A DNA stretch of 64,000 bases. It comes from MWEH01 sp035409945. Lineage in GTDB: Bacteria > Bacillota > Clostridia > Christensenellales > DTU072. Every line of letters starts with the position of its first letter. Positions within the stretch are counted from its first letter, which is position 1. The stretch lies in assembly GCA_035409945.1 (NCBI GenBank), contig DAONQC010000002.1, forward strand, positions 124,001 to 188,000. The letters are read 5' to 3'. The notes beneath the pieces were generated by a model that saw only the letters and a program-made list of their open reading frames with translations, did not search any database and was not told the origin of the DNA. This document shows, piece by piece, positions 18,501-27,395 of this stretch. The position numbers were made by a program, and so were the translations under genes.

Positions 18501-21500
18501 CAAACTTCCACCATTAACATAAACGATGTGCCCTTTAGGATTAAACAGAGCGCTTGGACTATCTTTCCCTAAAATATTTATCTTTCCAGAAATGGTTAAT
18601 ATTCCTGAATTAACTGTGAACATGTCGTCAGTAAACGGAGCATAATATACATTATTGATTAGACCACCAGGATATCTTATTATATTAATTCCCTCTAAAT
18701 CTGTTGTTAATAGAGTGTCGCTATCAATGGTGATACCATCTAACATATAATAGACAGAATATGGCTCTAGTTTTGCCAGTAACCCTTCAACTGAATTAAA
18801 TGGACTATGTGCACTACCATCGCCATTTGTTAGTTTTGTACCATCTATATATCCACCTATATATGAAATAACTACATTAACACCATTTTTTGCTAAAATC
18901 GCATTACTACCTATATAATCAAAGTTTTGTATATACTGACTTGCATCTGTAATAACACGTTTCCCTGGTACAACCAACACAGTACCACGAGCTTGATTAT
19001 ATGAATCAATTTTATATTTAAAATCCGTTCTGGTAAAAAGACCATCTAACACAATAACAACATCATCAGGATTTGAATCTCTATTATTTAGATAGATATC
19101 TCCATCTATATCTCCGTCCATGTTTATGAATGTTAAAGCTCCTTTAGTTGTGTTTTGGGAAACTTCAAACGCGTGTAGCGTACCTGAATTCTGGCTATCA
19201 GATGTTGGTATATTTCCATTAATTTTTATTCCACCCACCGTAACTCTCGCTTGATTTCCGTCCACATTCACAACAGTAAAGGGCGCATATGCGCCAGAGC
19301 GTATACGATTATTAATTATTTCCCCTCCTGATAACTTCAGTTTTCCATTATGTGCACCTATAACTCTAAAAGCCTCATTAGAAGCAATATATCCGCCTTT
19401 AATAATTGCCGTGCCACGATTTACAGTTATAAGTGCGTATTCGCATTTGTTTTCTATAATGCTACCACCTTCCATAGTAAATGTACCACCAACAGATGCA
19501 TCAAACATACTATTACCAGTGTTGTTTTTAAATATTCCACCTTTTATTACAAAACTACTACCAATAGCACCTACTGCATCATCTGCAACAAAAGCTATTG
19601 AGGCTCCTACAGTTGAGCTATTGCCTTCAAATCGACCGTTTGTAACAATTGCTTCTGAGCCAGTAATTATATGCATAAAATAACCACGGAACATGTTATT
19701 TAAAAAATTAGTACCGTTAAAATATGCTTTCCCCGAACTAAATTGAATAAAACCTGACTGCTCCACAATATTTCCGCTCATTTCACCACCATTGAAATTA
19801 GTAATTGACCCAGTCGATAAAGACATAAACGGTCTATGATTAGGAATTATAGTGTTATTAGAAAAAAGTCCGCCATTCATATTGAAAACCGATACATCAT
19901 GCATCGCCATCATTGTTGCGCATATGTTTTCATCAATCACCCCTGCGTTCATAATAAATTCGCTTCCGTTTGTAATTCTAAATAATTCACCTACTACATT
20001 ATTATTAATTTCCGTTCCTGAAATAACTATTTTTGAACCCACAACAGTTGCTAGTGCTGATTCGGTATTGTTAGTAATAAGATTATTAGAATGAATTTTT
20101 CCACTATTAAGATATATAGCAGAGCTGTCTGTTATCACAAAAAAACCATAGCCAGTGTTGTTTCTAATCTCTCCACCGTTCATTTCAAACTCTGAATTAC
20201 CATATAAATAAACTGCATTTCCATATCCAACAAGTGTATTATCCTCAATAAGTCCATTGTTAAATATAAAACTCCCACCATTACTAATGCTTGCAAATTG
20301 GTACTTAGTTTCAGTAATTTTTCCTCCATTCATAATAAATGAGTTTTGTCCATTCATATACACGACCGAGCTGAAACCCTTAATTACAGTATTCTCTCCC
20401 ATAACAAAGCTCGCACCTGTTACTCCTCCTTGCATCTTAACAAGACTATTATTGCCCGTAATATGGTCGTTACAAACAGTAAATACTACATTCTGAGTAG
20501 AAAATGTTACCCCACTTCCAAGCACGATTCTGTCATTTAAGGATGGGCTAAAATATATCGATACATCCCAAGTTGCACTGGTTCCTCCAGCATCATTAGT
20601 TATTTTACCGTCTAAGTTATAATTACTATTAATTGGCACAACACCTAAAACCATTATAGAATAGTAGTGCAAATCGCCTGTTGGGTCATTTTTTAATATT
20701 TGTAAAGCTTTTTCAAAAGTTTGTACTGATGTCTCTGTAGTTAATCCATCATTAGTATCGATACCACTAGTACCACCGACAAATATAAAACTTCCTGTTA
20801 CAACATATTTAGAGTCTTGTTTCACAATATCTATTTTTTCATTCACAGCAACGCTTTTTATATACGTTGCGGTACTTGTATTAACCAGGGTTTTCCCGAT
20901 CATTTCTGGTCCGACAGAAACTTCGAATTGTTGAGTCGCTAGTGTATCATCTTCAATGATTGGTGCAGTTGTTGCATTATATGCTGAAAATCTCAGTGGC
21001 TTTTTGCTGTTTTTGGTTAAAGTTACCGTTCCACCCACAACATTAATGTAATTAACCTCACCCCCAGCGTATATAAACGATCCTTCATCATAAACTCTTA
21101 CACTCCCCCTAATGGCCCCATTTTTTAATGTTAATTTGCCTGAAGAACTAAAGATTGTAAATAAATCTGTAGTATCATAACCTGAAAACTCTATCCCTGC
21201 TTTATCAATTTCAAAGTTGTCTTGAACATCATGAGTCCTAATAAGCACAATCTTGCTTAAACCGTATATATCCAGTAACTCATATGCCTTCTCAAATGTT
21301 CGGACCGCACATGTAACACCTAATCCGCTTAGTGTGTCATCCCCAGCGGCTGTGTCTAAAAATATAGCTTCGCTCCATATTACCCAATAACTTTTTGAAT
21401 AACCAGGCTTTCGTGATATTTTCGCCTCTTTTATTGAGAGTGGGTTACCACCACAATCTCTAATTATTAATTTATCACCAAGCTGGATTGATTCGTCACT

Positions 21501-22892
21501 TTTCTGAGCAATAAAATCACCATGTTTCCAATCCTCATCTAAGTGCATTACAAGAGAGTCAACCAACGAAGATGTAAATGTAAGAGTTATTCCAGACTTT
21601 AATAAAGTTCCCTTTCCGCTTATAACATTAATTTTTGTAAGTGGCCAAATGGAATCGTATGATAAGTAATTATCACTATTAAATGCGACACCTACGCCAC
21701 CGTCTAGTACTTTAATTGGCTCTTCTACATGTGGAGCAGCTAATGTTGCACCAACACCACCTAATACAACACCTACCGAATAGATGTCTTGTACTTCTAT
21801 ATACCCATCAGATTCAATTACAACTTTGCCTTGGTTTGCGTTAATACCTATACCTTTTGAGACATACATCTTAGCATTTAGCGTAAATTGCTGCCCCGCG
21901 ATTAAAGTCACGGAACCAAATTGACCTGTATATATGCCTTCAGGAAAATCACTTGAGTTCCATTGCTGATTACTACTTACAGAAAGATTGCCTGCTAGCA
22001 CTAATTTATTTATTATGTTGGGCTGAATTGCATTTTGTTCTATGGCTATTTCTACAGCTCTTGCATATGTCTTGACAGGTTGATCTAATTTTGCCCCAGT
22101 AAAAGTATCATCCCCATCATCTGATACATAAATTTTTCCGTCTACATATATTGAAGATGGAGGTGGTGGAAGGACTGGTTTTTCCTTTATGCATATATCA
22201 CCGTCATCGTTTTTGTATATCTCGTAATCTTCTGCAAATGCTGAACCTAATGAAAATTTTTCAAGAGGCAAATCTAAACCTCTAGAGGCAACTACAACAG
22301 TTCCATTCTGCGTTGGTAAACTGGCAAGCTTATATGAATGTGTAGGAACATTCAAAAATGATAGTGTACTTCCTGCATCCAAGGCAATAAGTCCTTCTAC
22401 TAATACGTCGCTGTCCAAAAGGACATTACCACTTACTGCCGTGATGGCTACAGTGTCAATGGATGCGCCTTTTATATAAAAATCTTTTATGACTAGTCGT
22501 GAGTTTTTTACAAGTAGTAAACTGCCTTCATAACCATCAGCTGCTGATATTTTATTAGCTCCCGCTGTAGTTATAGTTTCGCCATCAAGTGTATAATTGC
22601 TTGTAAACTCTACACTTCCTCCTAGAATTGCTACACCTCCACCATGCTCAGAACCATTACCTACTAACTCTAATGCTTTATCTATGGTCTGAACTGGAGC
22701 GATAGGTGTACCAGGATTAGTATCATCACCCGTCAGCCCTATTGGTTCAAGATATACATAATCATCTGGCGCAGCTAAAGCTTGTCCTGCATTTCTAATC
22801 ATAAATGTAAATAGTAGTGCTACCATTAAAAATATTAGCACCACTAATAATGAATATTTACTGTTAAACTTAACTACTTTATTCTTGTCCAA
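15477..22892 (-). CDS. Giant surface-exposed adhesin-like protein: beta-helix repeats, InlB B-repeats, C-terminal membrane anchor
   Basis: This is probably a cell-envelope protein for adhesion or glycan contact. It has about 2471 residues. The N-terminus is basic with one hydrophobic segment (LLVVLIFLMVALLFTFMI) and a likely signal cleavage after ALAAP. At least five blocks begin with a motif like YVSDDGDDTFTGAKLDQPVKT; these look like repeated right-handed beta-helix units. A central stretch (about 830-1300) repeats short NNG/GGEI rungs. Near the C-terminus there are two InlB-type repeats ending LYANW and LFAKW and related beta modules. A final helix (SWFWLILLLLSIIIIQLIFI) and a basic tail anchor it; no LPXTG is seen. 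The start is a TTG five bases after GGGAGG; another TTG 36 bases upstream lacks such a site. Confidence 0.85.
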   Translation of the reverse strand: MDKNKVVKFNSKYSLLVVLIFLMVALLFTFMIRNAGQALAAPDDYVYLEPIGLTGDDTNPGTPIAPVQTIDKALELVGNGSEHGGGVAILGGSVEFTSNYTLDGETITTAGANKISAADGYEGSLLLVKNSRLVIKDFYIKGASIDTVAITAVSGNVLLDSDVLVEGLIALDAGSTLSFLNVPTHSYKLASLPTQNGTVVVASRGLDLPLEKFSLGSAFAEDYEIYKNDDGDICIKEKPVLPPPPSSIYVDGKIYVSDDGDDTFTGAKLDQPVKTYARAVEIAIEQNAIQPNIINKLVLAGNLSVSSNQQWNSSDFPEGIYTGQFGSVTLIAGQQFTLNAKMYVSKGIGINANQGKVVIESDGYIEVQDIYSVGVVLGGVGATLAAPHVEEPIKVLDGGVGVAFNSDNYLSYDSIWPLTKINVISGKGTLLKSGITLTFTSSLVDSLVMHLDEDWKHGDFIAQKSDESIQLGDKLIIRDCGGNPLSIKEAKISRKPGYSKSYWVIWSEAIFLDTAAGDDTLSGLGVTCAVRTFEKAYELLDIYGLSKIVLIRTHDVQDNFEIDKAGIEFSGYDTTDLFTIFSSSGKLTLKNGAIRGSVRVYDEGSFIYAGGEVNYINVVGGTVTLTKNSKKPLRFSAYNATTAPIIEDDTLATQQFEVSVGPEMIGKTLVNTSTATYIKSVAVNEKIDIVKQDSKYVVTGSFIFVGGTSGIDTNDGLTTETSVQTFEKALQILKNDPTGDLHYYSIMVLGVVPINSNYNLDGKITNDAGGTSATWDVSIYFSPSLNDRIVLGSGVTFSTQNVVFTVCNDHITGNNSLVKMQGGVTGASFVMGENTVIKGFSSVVYMNGQNSFIMNGGKITETKYQFASISNGGSFIFNNGLIEDNTLVGYGNAVYLYGNSEFEMNGGEIRNNTGYGFFVITDSSAIYLNSGKIHSNNLITNNTESALATVVGSKIVISGTEINNNVVGELFRITNGSEFIMNAGVIDENICATMMAMHDVSVFNMNGGLFSNNTIIPNHRPFMSLSTGSITNFNGGEMSGNIVEQSGFIQFSSGKAYFNGTNFLNNMFRGYFMHIITGSEAIVTNGRFEGNSSTVGASIAFVADDAVGAIGSSFVIKGGIFKNNTGNSMFDASVGGTFTMEGGSIIENKCEYALITVNRGTAIIKGGYIASNEAFRVIGAHNGKLKLSGGEIINNRIRSGAYAPFTVVNVDGNQARVTVGGIKINGNIPTSDSQNSGTLHAFEVSQNTTKGALTFINMDGDIDGDIYLNNRDSNPDDVVIVLDGLFTRTDFKYKIDSYNQARGTVLVVPGKRVITDASQYIQNFDYIGSNAILAKNGVNVVISYIGGYIDGTKLTNGDGSAHSPFNSVEGLLAKLEPYSVYYMLDGITIDSDTLLTTDLEGINIIRYPGGLINNVYYAPFTDDMFTVNSGILTISGKINILGKDSPSALFNPKGHIVYVNGGSLKLTDSPELIYQDSGAIRLGGKSTFDANAYSNNLPVSIKLDEHVDGDTVVTNNTNTDYFALTDNAKTLEKAGLNLVLASKTLATYYVKSTGSDSGAGTKADPFATLQKALEVMGQREGTIYIMDTLPIDGPLTITSKAHIYIRKHTELGDDVMLSINSGVLTLSGRFNMDGEVLLNGGTIACDETFRVSTAITFNMTTPEIGKVYIDEVLDESFFDLHYAVKEQGYDILVKDGTERKDIELLRYAAGMYYVSQATGDDSNDGLTALTALKTLEAAYTKSTETGAIICMVDEYTIDDDIRFTETSFNSLSKNIQLRLGKKVIIQRYLGHIAPLFTIASHCDVRISNLLFTAEGKSGTTFNVDAGGFLFLNNVDIRECNNPDLSTTAVIINNGIMTLKKINLGFATNGVSISQNGILNIEQGVYVNGIIELAENKFLTLRAGAIYELSNKLIVRPVRVSDEYVEGTIIADTTALGEGKANANVIRFRLADSSKYVLKGEGNFIKLVDVPRHKVTFNYDGGTPDTLEYAYYVDGVGTLYDAKTYGNQIDVPIPSKEGCAFLGWYLDGGVTKVYDKLGNVITMITSDTTLYANWLAGPTTITFHTNGGSPVGSITQNYNTPVTKPVDPTKEGHAFRGWFIAEDFSGVEYVFNKMPSTDLDLFAKWEINKYTVTIVSSNVDYGNVKIKSIPNVPYGTQFRCGTSKTLVIHGVEIVAEVMRPTDQYTYTFTGWTSSSTVVNGNITITANFASTVNMYTITWKNDDSTVLSTSIVAYGDLPSYDGPAFSREGSDDRYIYRVEGWTPEITVVTGDKTYTATYGEFLKVITTDPAIDPDDTESVYGEGTSPDGFDKEAFLVISVIPIDTADKKIVIPNDKQTAQAYNIKVMIGDKEVHPGTVITVRMKIHPDLPKVEDGERYTIYIIEDNRIVEKEVIVDGDELVFDILSTGDFVIAKPADTYYSWFWLILLLLSIIIIQLIFIIIVIERRNKEKDDSYNQRRPNKSKSNKTTKVLA

Positions 22893-23909
22893 ACCATCCT
22901 CCCTGTTCGTAGAATGCACCATCCACAAACCTAATGATTTTATTAACTTTCAAATGTCACATACACGACTTGCTTTTCACAACTGCACATGTAATGAACA
23001 AATTGTCGCTACCTAACTTAATACAACTAATGCTACTCTAATAGCCTCAACTGAAATGCCTGTTTACACAACCATCTAATGGTCATCGTTTGAATTAAGT
23101 ACATCTAGCTCAAGCGAGATAGATGGAGCTCAATTACCCTACAAGTTTTCAGTTGAGTACCAATTTACACAACTTATATTAGGGGCAACCTTGCAATAAA
23201 CGAAATACCCTACCATCCACTATATAGACAAATGGTATGCATTAGCTTAGAAAGCTTTGGTTATATAAAGTTCATAAATGATGACTGGGAAAACTCACAA
23301 AGAAATATACACAAAGCAAGATATGTTGGTAACTCTAATCATTAAACTTTATACTTACAATTTTCGTAAAATATAACAAGTTTGCATATTGCTGTGTTAA
23401 GTGCTTATAATTTATTATATAAATTAATTTAAGTCAACCAAAAAGCTGATAAATTTATAAATATTTATATTTTAACCAAAAATTAACCTGGAAAACATAA
23501 TTTTGTCGAGTTATTTGACGGTTTTTTGTATCTTTATATTTTCGCATTGATAAAATTATTTGAATTCATAAATCGCCTTTTAATGCGACCGTTTTTCACA
23601 ACATTTTGTACTTTATGCATAAAATCATAAATTTATGCATAATCTTAAAAACATGCTATCTTCTACCGATAAAATTTAAAAATATCGCATTCTAACGCAA
23701 GCGATTTGATTTTTTGCTGTCTTTTTAACAGTCCTAATAATGCATAAATCACCCTTATTACCAACTCAAAACCATTCTTGTTTGTATGATTTTTTAAAGC
23801 TTTGTGATTTTCTAAAACCGCAATCTATAACGACAAAATGCTTATTTGCTATTACACCAACTTTTTGCCCAATCCTGAACTATACATGTGCATTCTCTTT
23901 TGTATCTAC

Positions 23910-24120
23910 TTAACATCACCACAAGGTTGTCGTCAGCTCGCATCGTGAGATATTATAGTTTTTCTTTCGTCATACGCTTGGTGGCTCAACACTTCCCAGC
24001 TCATTTGCCCTGCTTCTTGCACGATTAGTCATCCTTCCTTATATGCTTAGCTCGCCTCTGGTTAGGTCCGCCTGCATCGCATCACGCTATTATACCTCCT
24101 TCGTTATATGCTTTACATCA
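23910..24120. repeat. Tandem array of ~67-base degenerate units, one containing a 16S rRNA-like segment
   Basis: Three units are visible, each ending in words like ATACGCTTGGTGGCTC, ATATGCTTAGCTCGCC and ATATGCTTTACATCACC. The first begins with GGTTGTCGTCAGCTCG at 23925-23940. The local base composition is clearly richer in G+C than the flanking spacer. Confidence 0.6.
23925..23954 (+). other. Fragment resembling conserved 16S rRNA (helix 34-35 region)
   Basis: Thirty bases match, with about three differences, the universally conserved 16S stretch that in most bacteria reads GGTTGTCGTCAGCTCG, then TG, then TCGTGAGATGTT (E. coli positions near 1058-1088). Here the middle pair is CA and the end is ATATT. 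No other rRNA sequence surrounds it, so it is a short remnant and not a gene. Confidence 0.6.
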
Positions 24121-24207
24121 CCTTAAACAATGATAATCAATACTCGCATTCTGGTTAGATTTTATATTTCATTTGCATTTTTCTACCGATATGATAATAT
24201 CAATACA

Positions 24208-25104
24208 ATGAAAGATAAGAAAAAATGTTTAATTTGGATAAATAGACTAGCAGGTAGCTATAACAAACTCAGTGAGAAAAAAATCATTGCTGTTTTTGGT
24301 GAAAACTACGAGGTATCAATACGATACATACAAAATCCTGGCGAAAAACTTGGCAACATACAAGGATTTGATCGAGTTGTTGCTTGTGGTGGAGATGGCA
24401 CCCTTTATACATTACTTAATACCCCAAACCCTAACAATTCTCAATTAATCTTTTGCCCCTTTGGCACAATGAACGAAAAATTTAAAAGCGCTAAATCTAG
24501 TGTTTTTCATTTCGATAAACTAAGTGATATCAATGGCAAGGTTTTTTCATATGTGTGTGCTACAGGCTCTTTTACCCCACTAGGATATACTGTGCAAAGC
24601 AGAATAAAGAAAAAGTTTAAAGTTCTCGCTTACCTTTTTAAGGTCATAAAAGAATATAAAGTTGCTAACATTAAAGCGACTGTTAGAATTGACGATATCG
24701 AGTATCAAGATAAATATTCACTCATTATGGTTATAGACTCACCTAGATGTTTTGGCTTTAGGTTTAATAGAATGTTTAAGCCTAATGATGATGACATGCA
24801 TATACTTCTTATCAGATCCCCTGGCCCAGATAATTTTGCAAATCGCGTTAAAATGTTCTTCCCCTTCTTTAGAGCATTCTTTATAGGATTTGGTAAAGAA
24901 TACGAAAGTGATAACATACTTTTTAAACCCTTTAATCATGCTTCATTAACTTTCGAAGAAGACATGGTTTTTTGTAGCGACGGAGAAAAAGTAGTTTTCC
25001 CTAGTGGTACTTTAAATGTAAAGCGCATCCCTATGGACCCTGGTGTAACTATTTATTCCCGTAATACCATATCTAAGTTGCATAGAATAAAAGCAACTCT
25101 TTAA
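24208..25104 (+). CDS. Diacylglycerol kinase / lipid kinase family protein
   Basis: Members of this family phosphorylate diacylglycerol, sphingoid or related lipids with ATP. The 298 residues show the catalytic DAGK fold: an N-terminal LIWINRLAGS strand-loop, then VVACGGDGTL (nucleotide-binding GGDGT) and CPFGTMNEK. The C-terminal beta domain ends with MVFCSDGEKV, the segment that normally binds metal and lipid phosphate. It is close to the length of DgkB/YegS-like proteins. An in-frame ATG at 24130 would add 26 hydrophobic residues, but MKDKKKCLIW aligns with where family members start; neither has a good ribosome binding site. It may feed phosphatidate into membrane-lipid or glycan-carrier metabolism. 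The neighbouring polysaccharide locus is only suggestive. Confidence 0.82.
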   Translation: MKDKKKCLIWINRLAGSYNKLSEKKIIAVFGENYEVSIRYIQNPGEKLGNIQGFDRVVACGGDGTLYTLLNTPNPNNSQLIFCPFGTMNEKFKSAKSSVFHFDKLSDINGKVFSYVCATGSFTPLGYTVQSRIKKKFKVLAYLFKVIKEYKVANIKATVRIDDIEYQDKYSLIMVIDSPRCFGFRFNRMFKPNDDDMHILLIRSPGPDNFANRVKMFFPFFRAFFIGFGKEYESDNILFKPFNHASLTFEEDMVFCSDGEKVVFPSGTLNVKRIPMDPGVTIYSRNTISKLHRIKATL

Positions 25105-25200
25105 TTTTTCACATTCGAAATACTAATCTTTAAATCTTTGGTCTAAAATATAGCCTTACTGTAGAGTATAATTGTTTAATCTGTTAGGTTTAAATTATAG

Positions 25201-25235
25201 AAAAAAAACTATGCTTTAGCGCTTTATGGTTTTTT
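25201..25235. terminator. Bidirectional terminator between lipid kinase and galactofuranosyltransferase genes
   Basis: A hairpin with AAAAACTATG pairing with TATGGTTTTT, enclosing AGCGCT, has a T-run on either strand. It sits between the convergent genes and can serve both. Confidence 0.7.
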
Positions 25236-25255
25236 GGAATAGTCTTAAGTAGTAA

Positions 25256-27136
25256 TTAATATCGTCTTGAAATTCTGGTTGATTTTTTATAGTTTCCAAG
25301 CATTAATCGATAGTCTCTACTAACAAAATGATATGTTAAAATGATTTTTATGGATCTTTTGATTAATCCATAAGCTGTCCTTATATACTCGCGTTTACTT
25401 AAATTGGTTACAAAGCCTTCTTTCAGTATGGGATTATACTGCACTACTTTGTTTGCTTTATAAAACAATCTACTGTTTAGCTTGGTAGAATCAAGTAGTC
25501 TAAAACCCTTCCTTTCATGTTTCGGGAACAGAAAATGAGGAATGAGATAATGGCTATACATATGCCCTTTATAAAACCTAGGAATTTTTACATCATCTTC
25601 TTCAAAAAACATCTCTTCTGAAATGTCATACCCAAGGTTAATTAGTTCTTCTTTGGAGTAAATGGGTTGTTTTTCTTTCATTAATTCTTCTTGTAGCTCA
25701 TCTGCCCTGATACGTAAGAAATAATTGGGACCTTTTAGAAAATCATCGTACCCCTTAAATGTAATCTTTTTCTCTTGATACCTTTGATAGATGAGAAGTT
25801 CACTAATTGCAAGCCACATGTCTTTTAGCATTCTTCTTATCCCTTTTTTAGGAAAGTATATAGCTTCTAATATGTTGTTATTTCTCTTAAGATAGTATGT
25901 TGTTGGTCCGATTGGCTTTTCTAAGTCTTCCTCGTGCCATACCCCTATCCCTGTCGTAAGCAATATTTCGTTTCCGACCCTAAGCGAATATTCAGCATCG
26001 TATGTTTTCATATAGAAAGGAAGTGGAAGTCCCATTTTTTCTACAACTTTTACTGACATACAACAACACCGCCAAGTCACATAGTTAGTAGGCTCCTTAC
26101 ACTCACTTCTAACAACATCACTAAGTCTTCTTAAGTCAAGATTTTGTTTATTAACTTTTAAGCCATCCTTGCTCCAAAAGCCACCTAATTCTACTAGTTC
26201 ATAAGGCTTATGTAAGTTTAAAATCCCGCCTCCGATTGTTAAGGTATCAGGTTTTTTGGCATATTCAGTCCAAAATAGTATTTTATTTAATATTTCAGTT
26301 TCAAAGTAGACATCGTCATCAAATAAAACAAAATGACTATATTCCTTGCGCTCGCACACCTCTTTTATTCCTTTATAAAAACCTCCAGCTTCCCCTGTTT
26401 TTTCATTATTAAATACCGTTGTATTGGTGAGATCTTTATCTGAGATGTTGTCGCCATTATCTATAACTAAAATACCAACTTTTTCGGCAAGAGATTTATC
26501 TAAGGCTCTTTTAATGTTGATCCTTTTGATATTATCTTTCATAAACTCAATTCTTTTACGAAGACTAAAAACAACGCCAAGTTTGGACTCTCTCTTTGGT
26601 GGGATACTTGTCATATATTCTCCACCATATAAAGTAGTACCAGACCTTCCATCAACCTCAGCAAAAATAACCCCTTCTCCACTTAACCTGCTTATATCAA
26701 CGGTTAGTTCTACTTCAGTGGCTTTTGGACAAGAAAACTTCTTCTCATCTAGAAGTAAATAGGTATAATTTGAGCATTGTATACAAGGATTTTTTTTGAG
26801 TTTTTTTTCTAATTTTGCACTAAACGGCTTTTTCTTTGTGCAACACGTAGTAACACCTGCGTAACATAGTTCATTTATATCACTCTTGGCACACATTATT
26901 CGTATTGTAGCCTCTCCTAAAACAGTAATTTTGAATGTTAAATCCTGAACATCGGTATATTTAAGTAAATCACCATATGAAATACTATTAAAGTATGTAC
27001 CAAATGAAAGTTCTGATATTTTTTGAAATTTAATAGAAGCATCGTCATGTCTAAAACCTTCCCCTCTAAAATACAGGGAAGTTTCTTTACATATTTTTTC
27101 TGATTTAGGATATATTATTTTTGAAATTCTATACAT
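25256..27136 (-). CDS. GlfT2-like galactofuranosyltransferase
   Basis: The family polymerises galactofuranose from UDP-Galf, as in mycobacterial galactan. This 626-residue protein has an N-terminal beta-sandwich (about 1-180), then a GT-A domain with NEKTGEAGGFYKG (244-256), the metal-binding DDD at 273-275, a TYDAEYS motif (378-384) with its acidic pair, and WHEED (400-404) carrying the metal-binding histidine. A helical C-terminal domain completes it. This matches the domain order of GlfT2. A cluster of cysteines at 91-122 may bind metal, which is not usual for GlfT2. UDP-galactopyranose mutase, which makes its donor, is the next gene upstream on the same strand. No membrane segment is seen, so it should act on the inner membrane face. 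Confidence 0.88.
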   Translation of the reverse strand: MYRISKIIYPKSEKICKETSLYFRGEGFRHDDASIKFQKISELSFGTYFNSISYGDLLKYTDVQDLTFKITVLGEATIRIMCAKSDINELCYAGVTTCCTKKKPFSAKLEKKLKKNPCIQCSNYTYLLLDEKKFSCPKATEVELTVDISRLSGEGVIFAEVDGRSGTTLYGGEYMTSIPPKRESKLGVVFSLRKRIEFMKDNIKRINIKRALDKSLAEKVGILVIDNGDNISDKDLTNTTVFNNEKTGEAGGFYKGIKEVCERKEYSHFVLFDDDVYFETEILNKILFWTEYAKKPDTLTIGGGILNLHKPYELVELGGFWSKDGLKVNKQNLDLRRLSDVVRSECKEPTNYVTWRCCCMSVKVVEKMGLPLPFYMKTYDAEYSLRVGNEILLTTGIGVWHEEDLEKPIGPTTYYLKRNNNILEAIYFPKKGIRRMLKDMWLAISELLIYQRYQEKKITFKGYDDFLKGPNYFLRIRADELQEELMKEKQPIYSKEELINLGYDISEEMFFEEDDVKIPRFYKGHMYSHYLIPHFLFPKHERKGFRLLDSTKLNSRLFYKANKVVQYNPILKEGFVTNLSKREYIRTAYGLIKRSIKIILTYHFVSRDYRLMLGNYKKSTRISRRY

Positions 27137-27159
27137 TCTGTTCTACTCTTCTAGCTGAA

Positions 27160-27395
27160 CTTATTGTTTTAAATAAAGTGTATTTTATCCTACTCTAAAT
27201 CTATTTCTGTATTTGTAATAGGAACTTCGCACCTATATAAAGTATGTTTTTCTCCTAGCAACGCCTATACTCTATTGCTTGCGAAATGAACCTTCTACCT
27301 TAGTAAAGTATGTCTTCTCTTATCGAAATCCATAACTCTATCTACGACATAAACTTTATATCTTAAATTAAGTATATTTTCCTATGTCTAACTAA
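27160..27395. repeat. Degenerate ~66-base tandem repeats between glf and the galactofuranosyltransferase gene
   Basis: Four units can be aligned by the recurring words AAATAAAGTGTATTTTA, TATAAAGTATGTTTTTC, AGTAAAGTATGTCTTCT and TTAAGTATATTTTCC. The last unit reaches the end of glf. They have diverged and are non-coding. This is the whole 255-base spacer. Confidence 0.6.

Larger units (their letters stand above)
22893..24207. other. Long AT-rich spacer with decayed repeats
   Basis: About 1.3 kb separates the divergent surface-protein and lipid-kinase genes. I find no credible gene. The sequence includes inverted words near 23050-23150 (TCAACTGAAA and TTTCAGTTGA), several TTATGCATAA words at 23613-23645, and a tandem array at 23910-24120. 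No riboswitch or clear promoter could be assigned, although one for the surface gene should lie here. Confidence 0.5.

Noticed and set aside
23600..23660. Replication origin or DnaA boxes in the TTATGCATAA-rich spacer
   Set aside because: The words are not TTATCCACA-type boxes, and no dnaA, dnaN or similar gene is near.
23925..23954. Partial 16S rRNA gene
   Set aside because: Only about 30 bases match; the flanks have no rRNA similarity, so it is listed as a fragment and not as an rRNA gene.
24130..24207. Longer start of the lipid kinase gene adding a hydrophobic N-terminus
   Set aside because: Family members begin close to the IWINRLAGS strand. The extra 26 residues look like translated promoter-region DNA and have no ribosome binding site.
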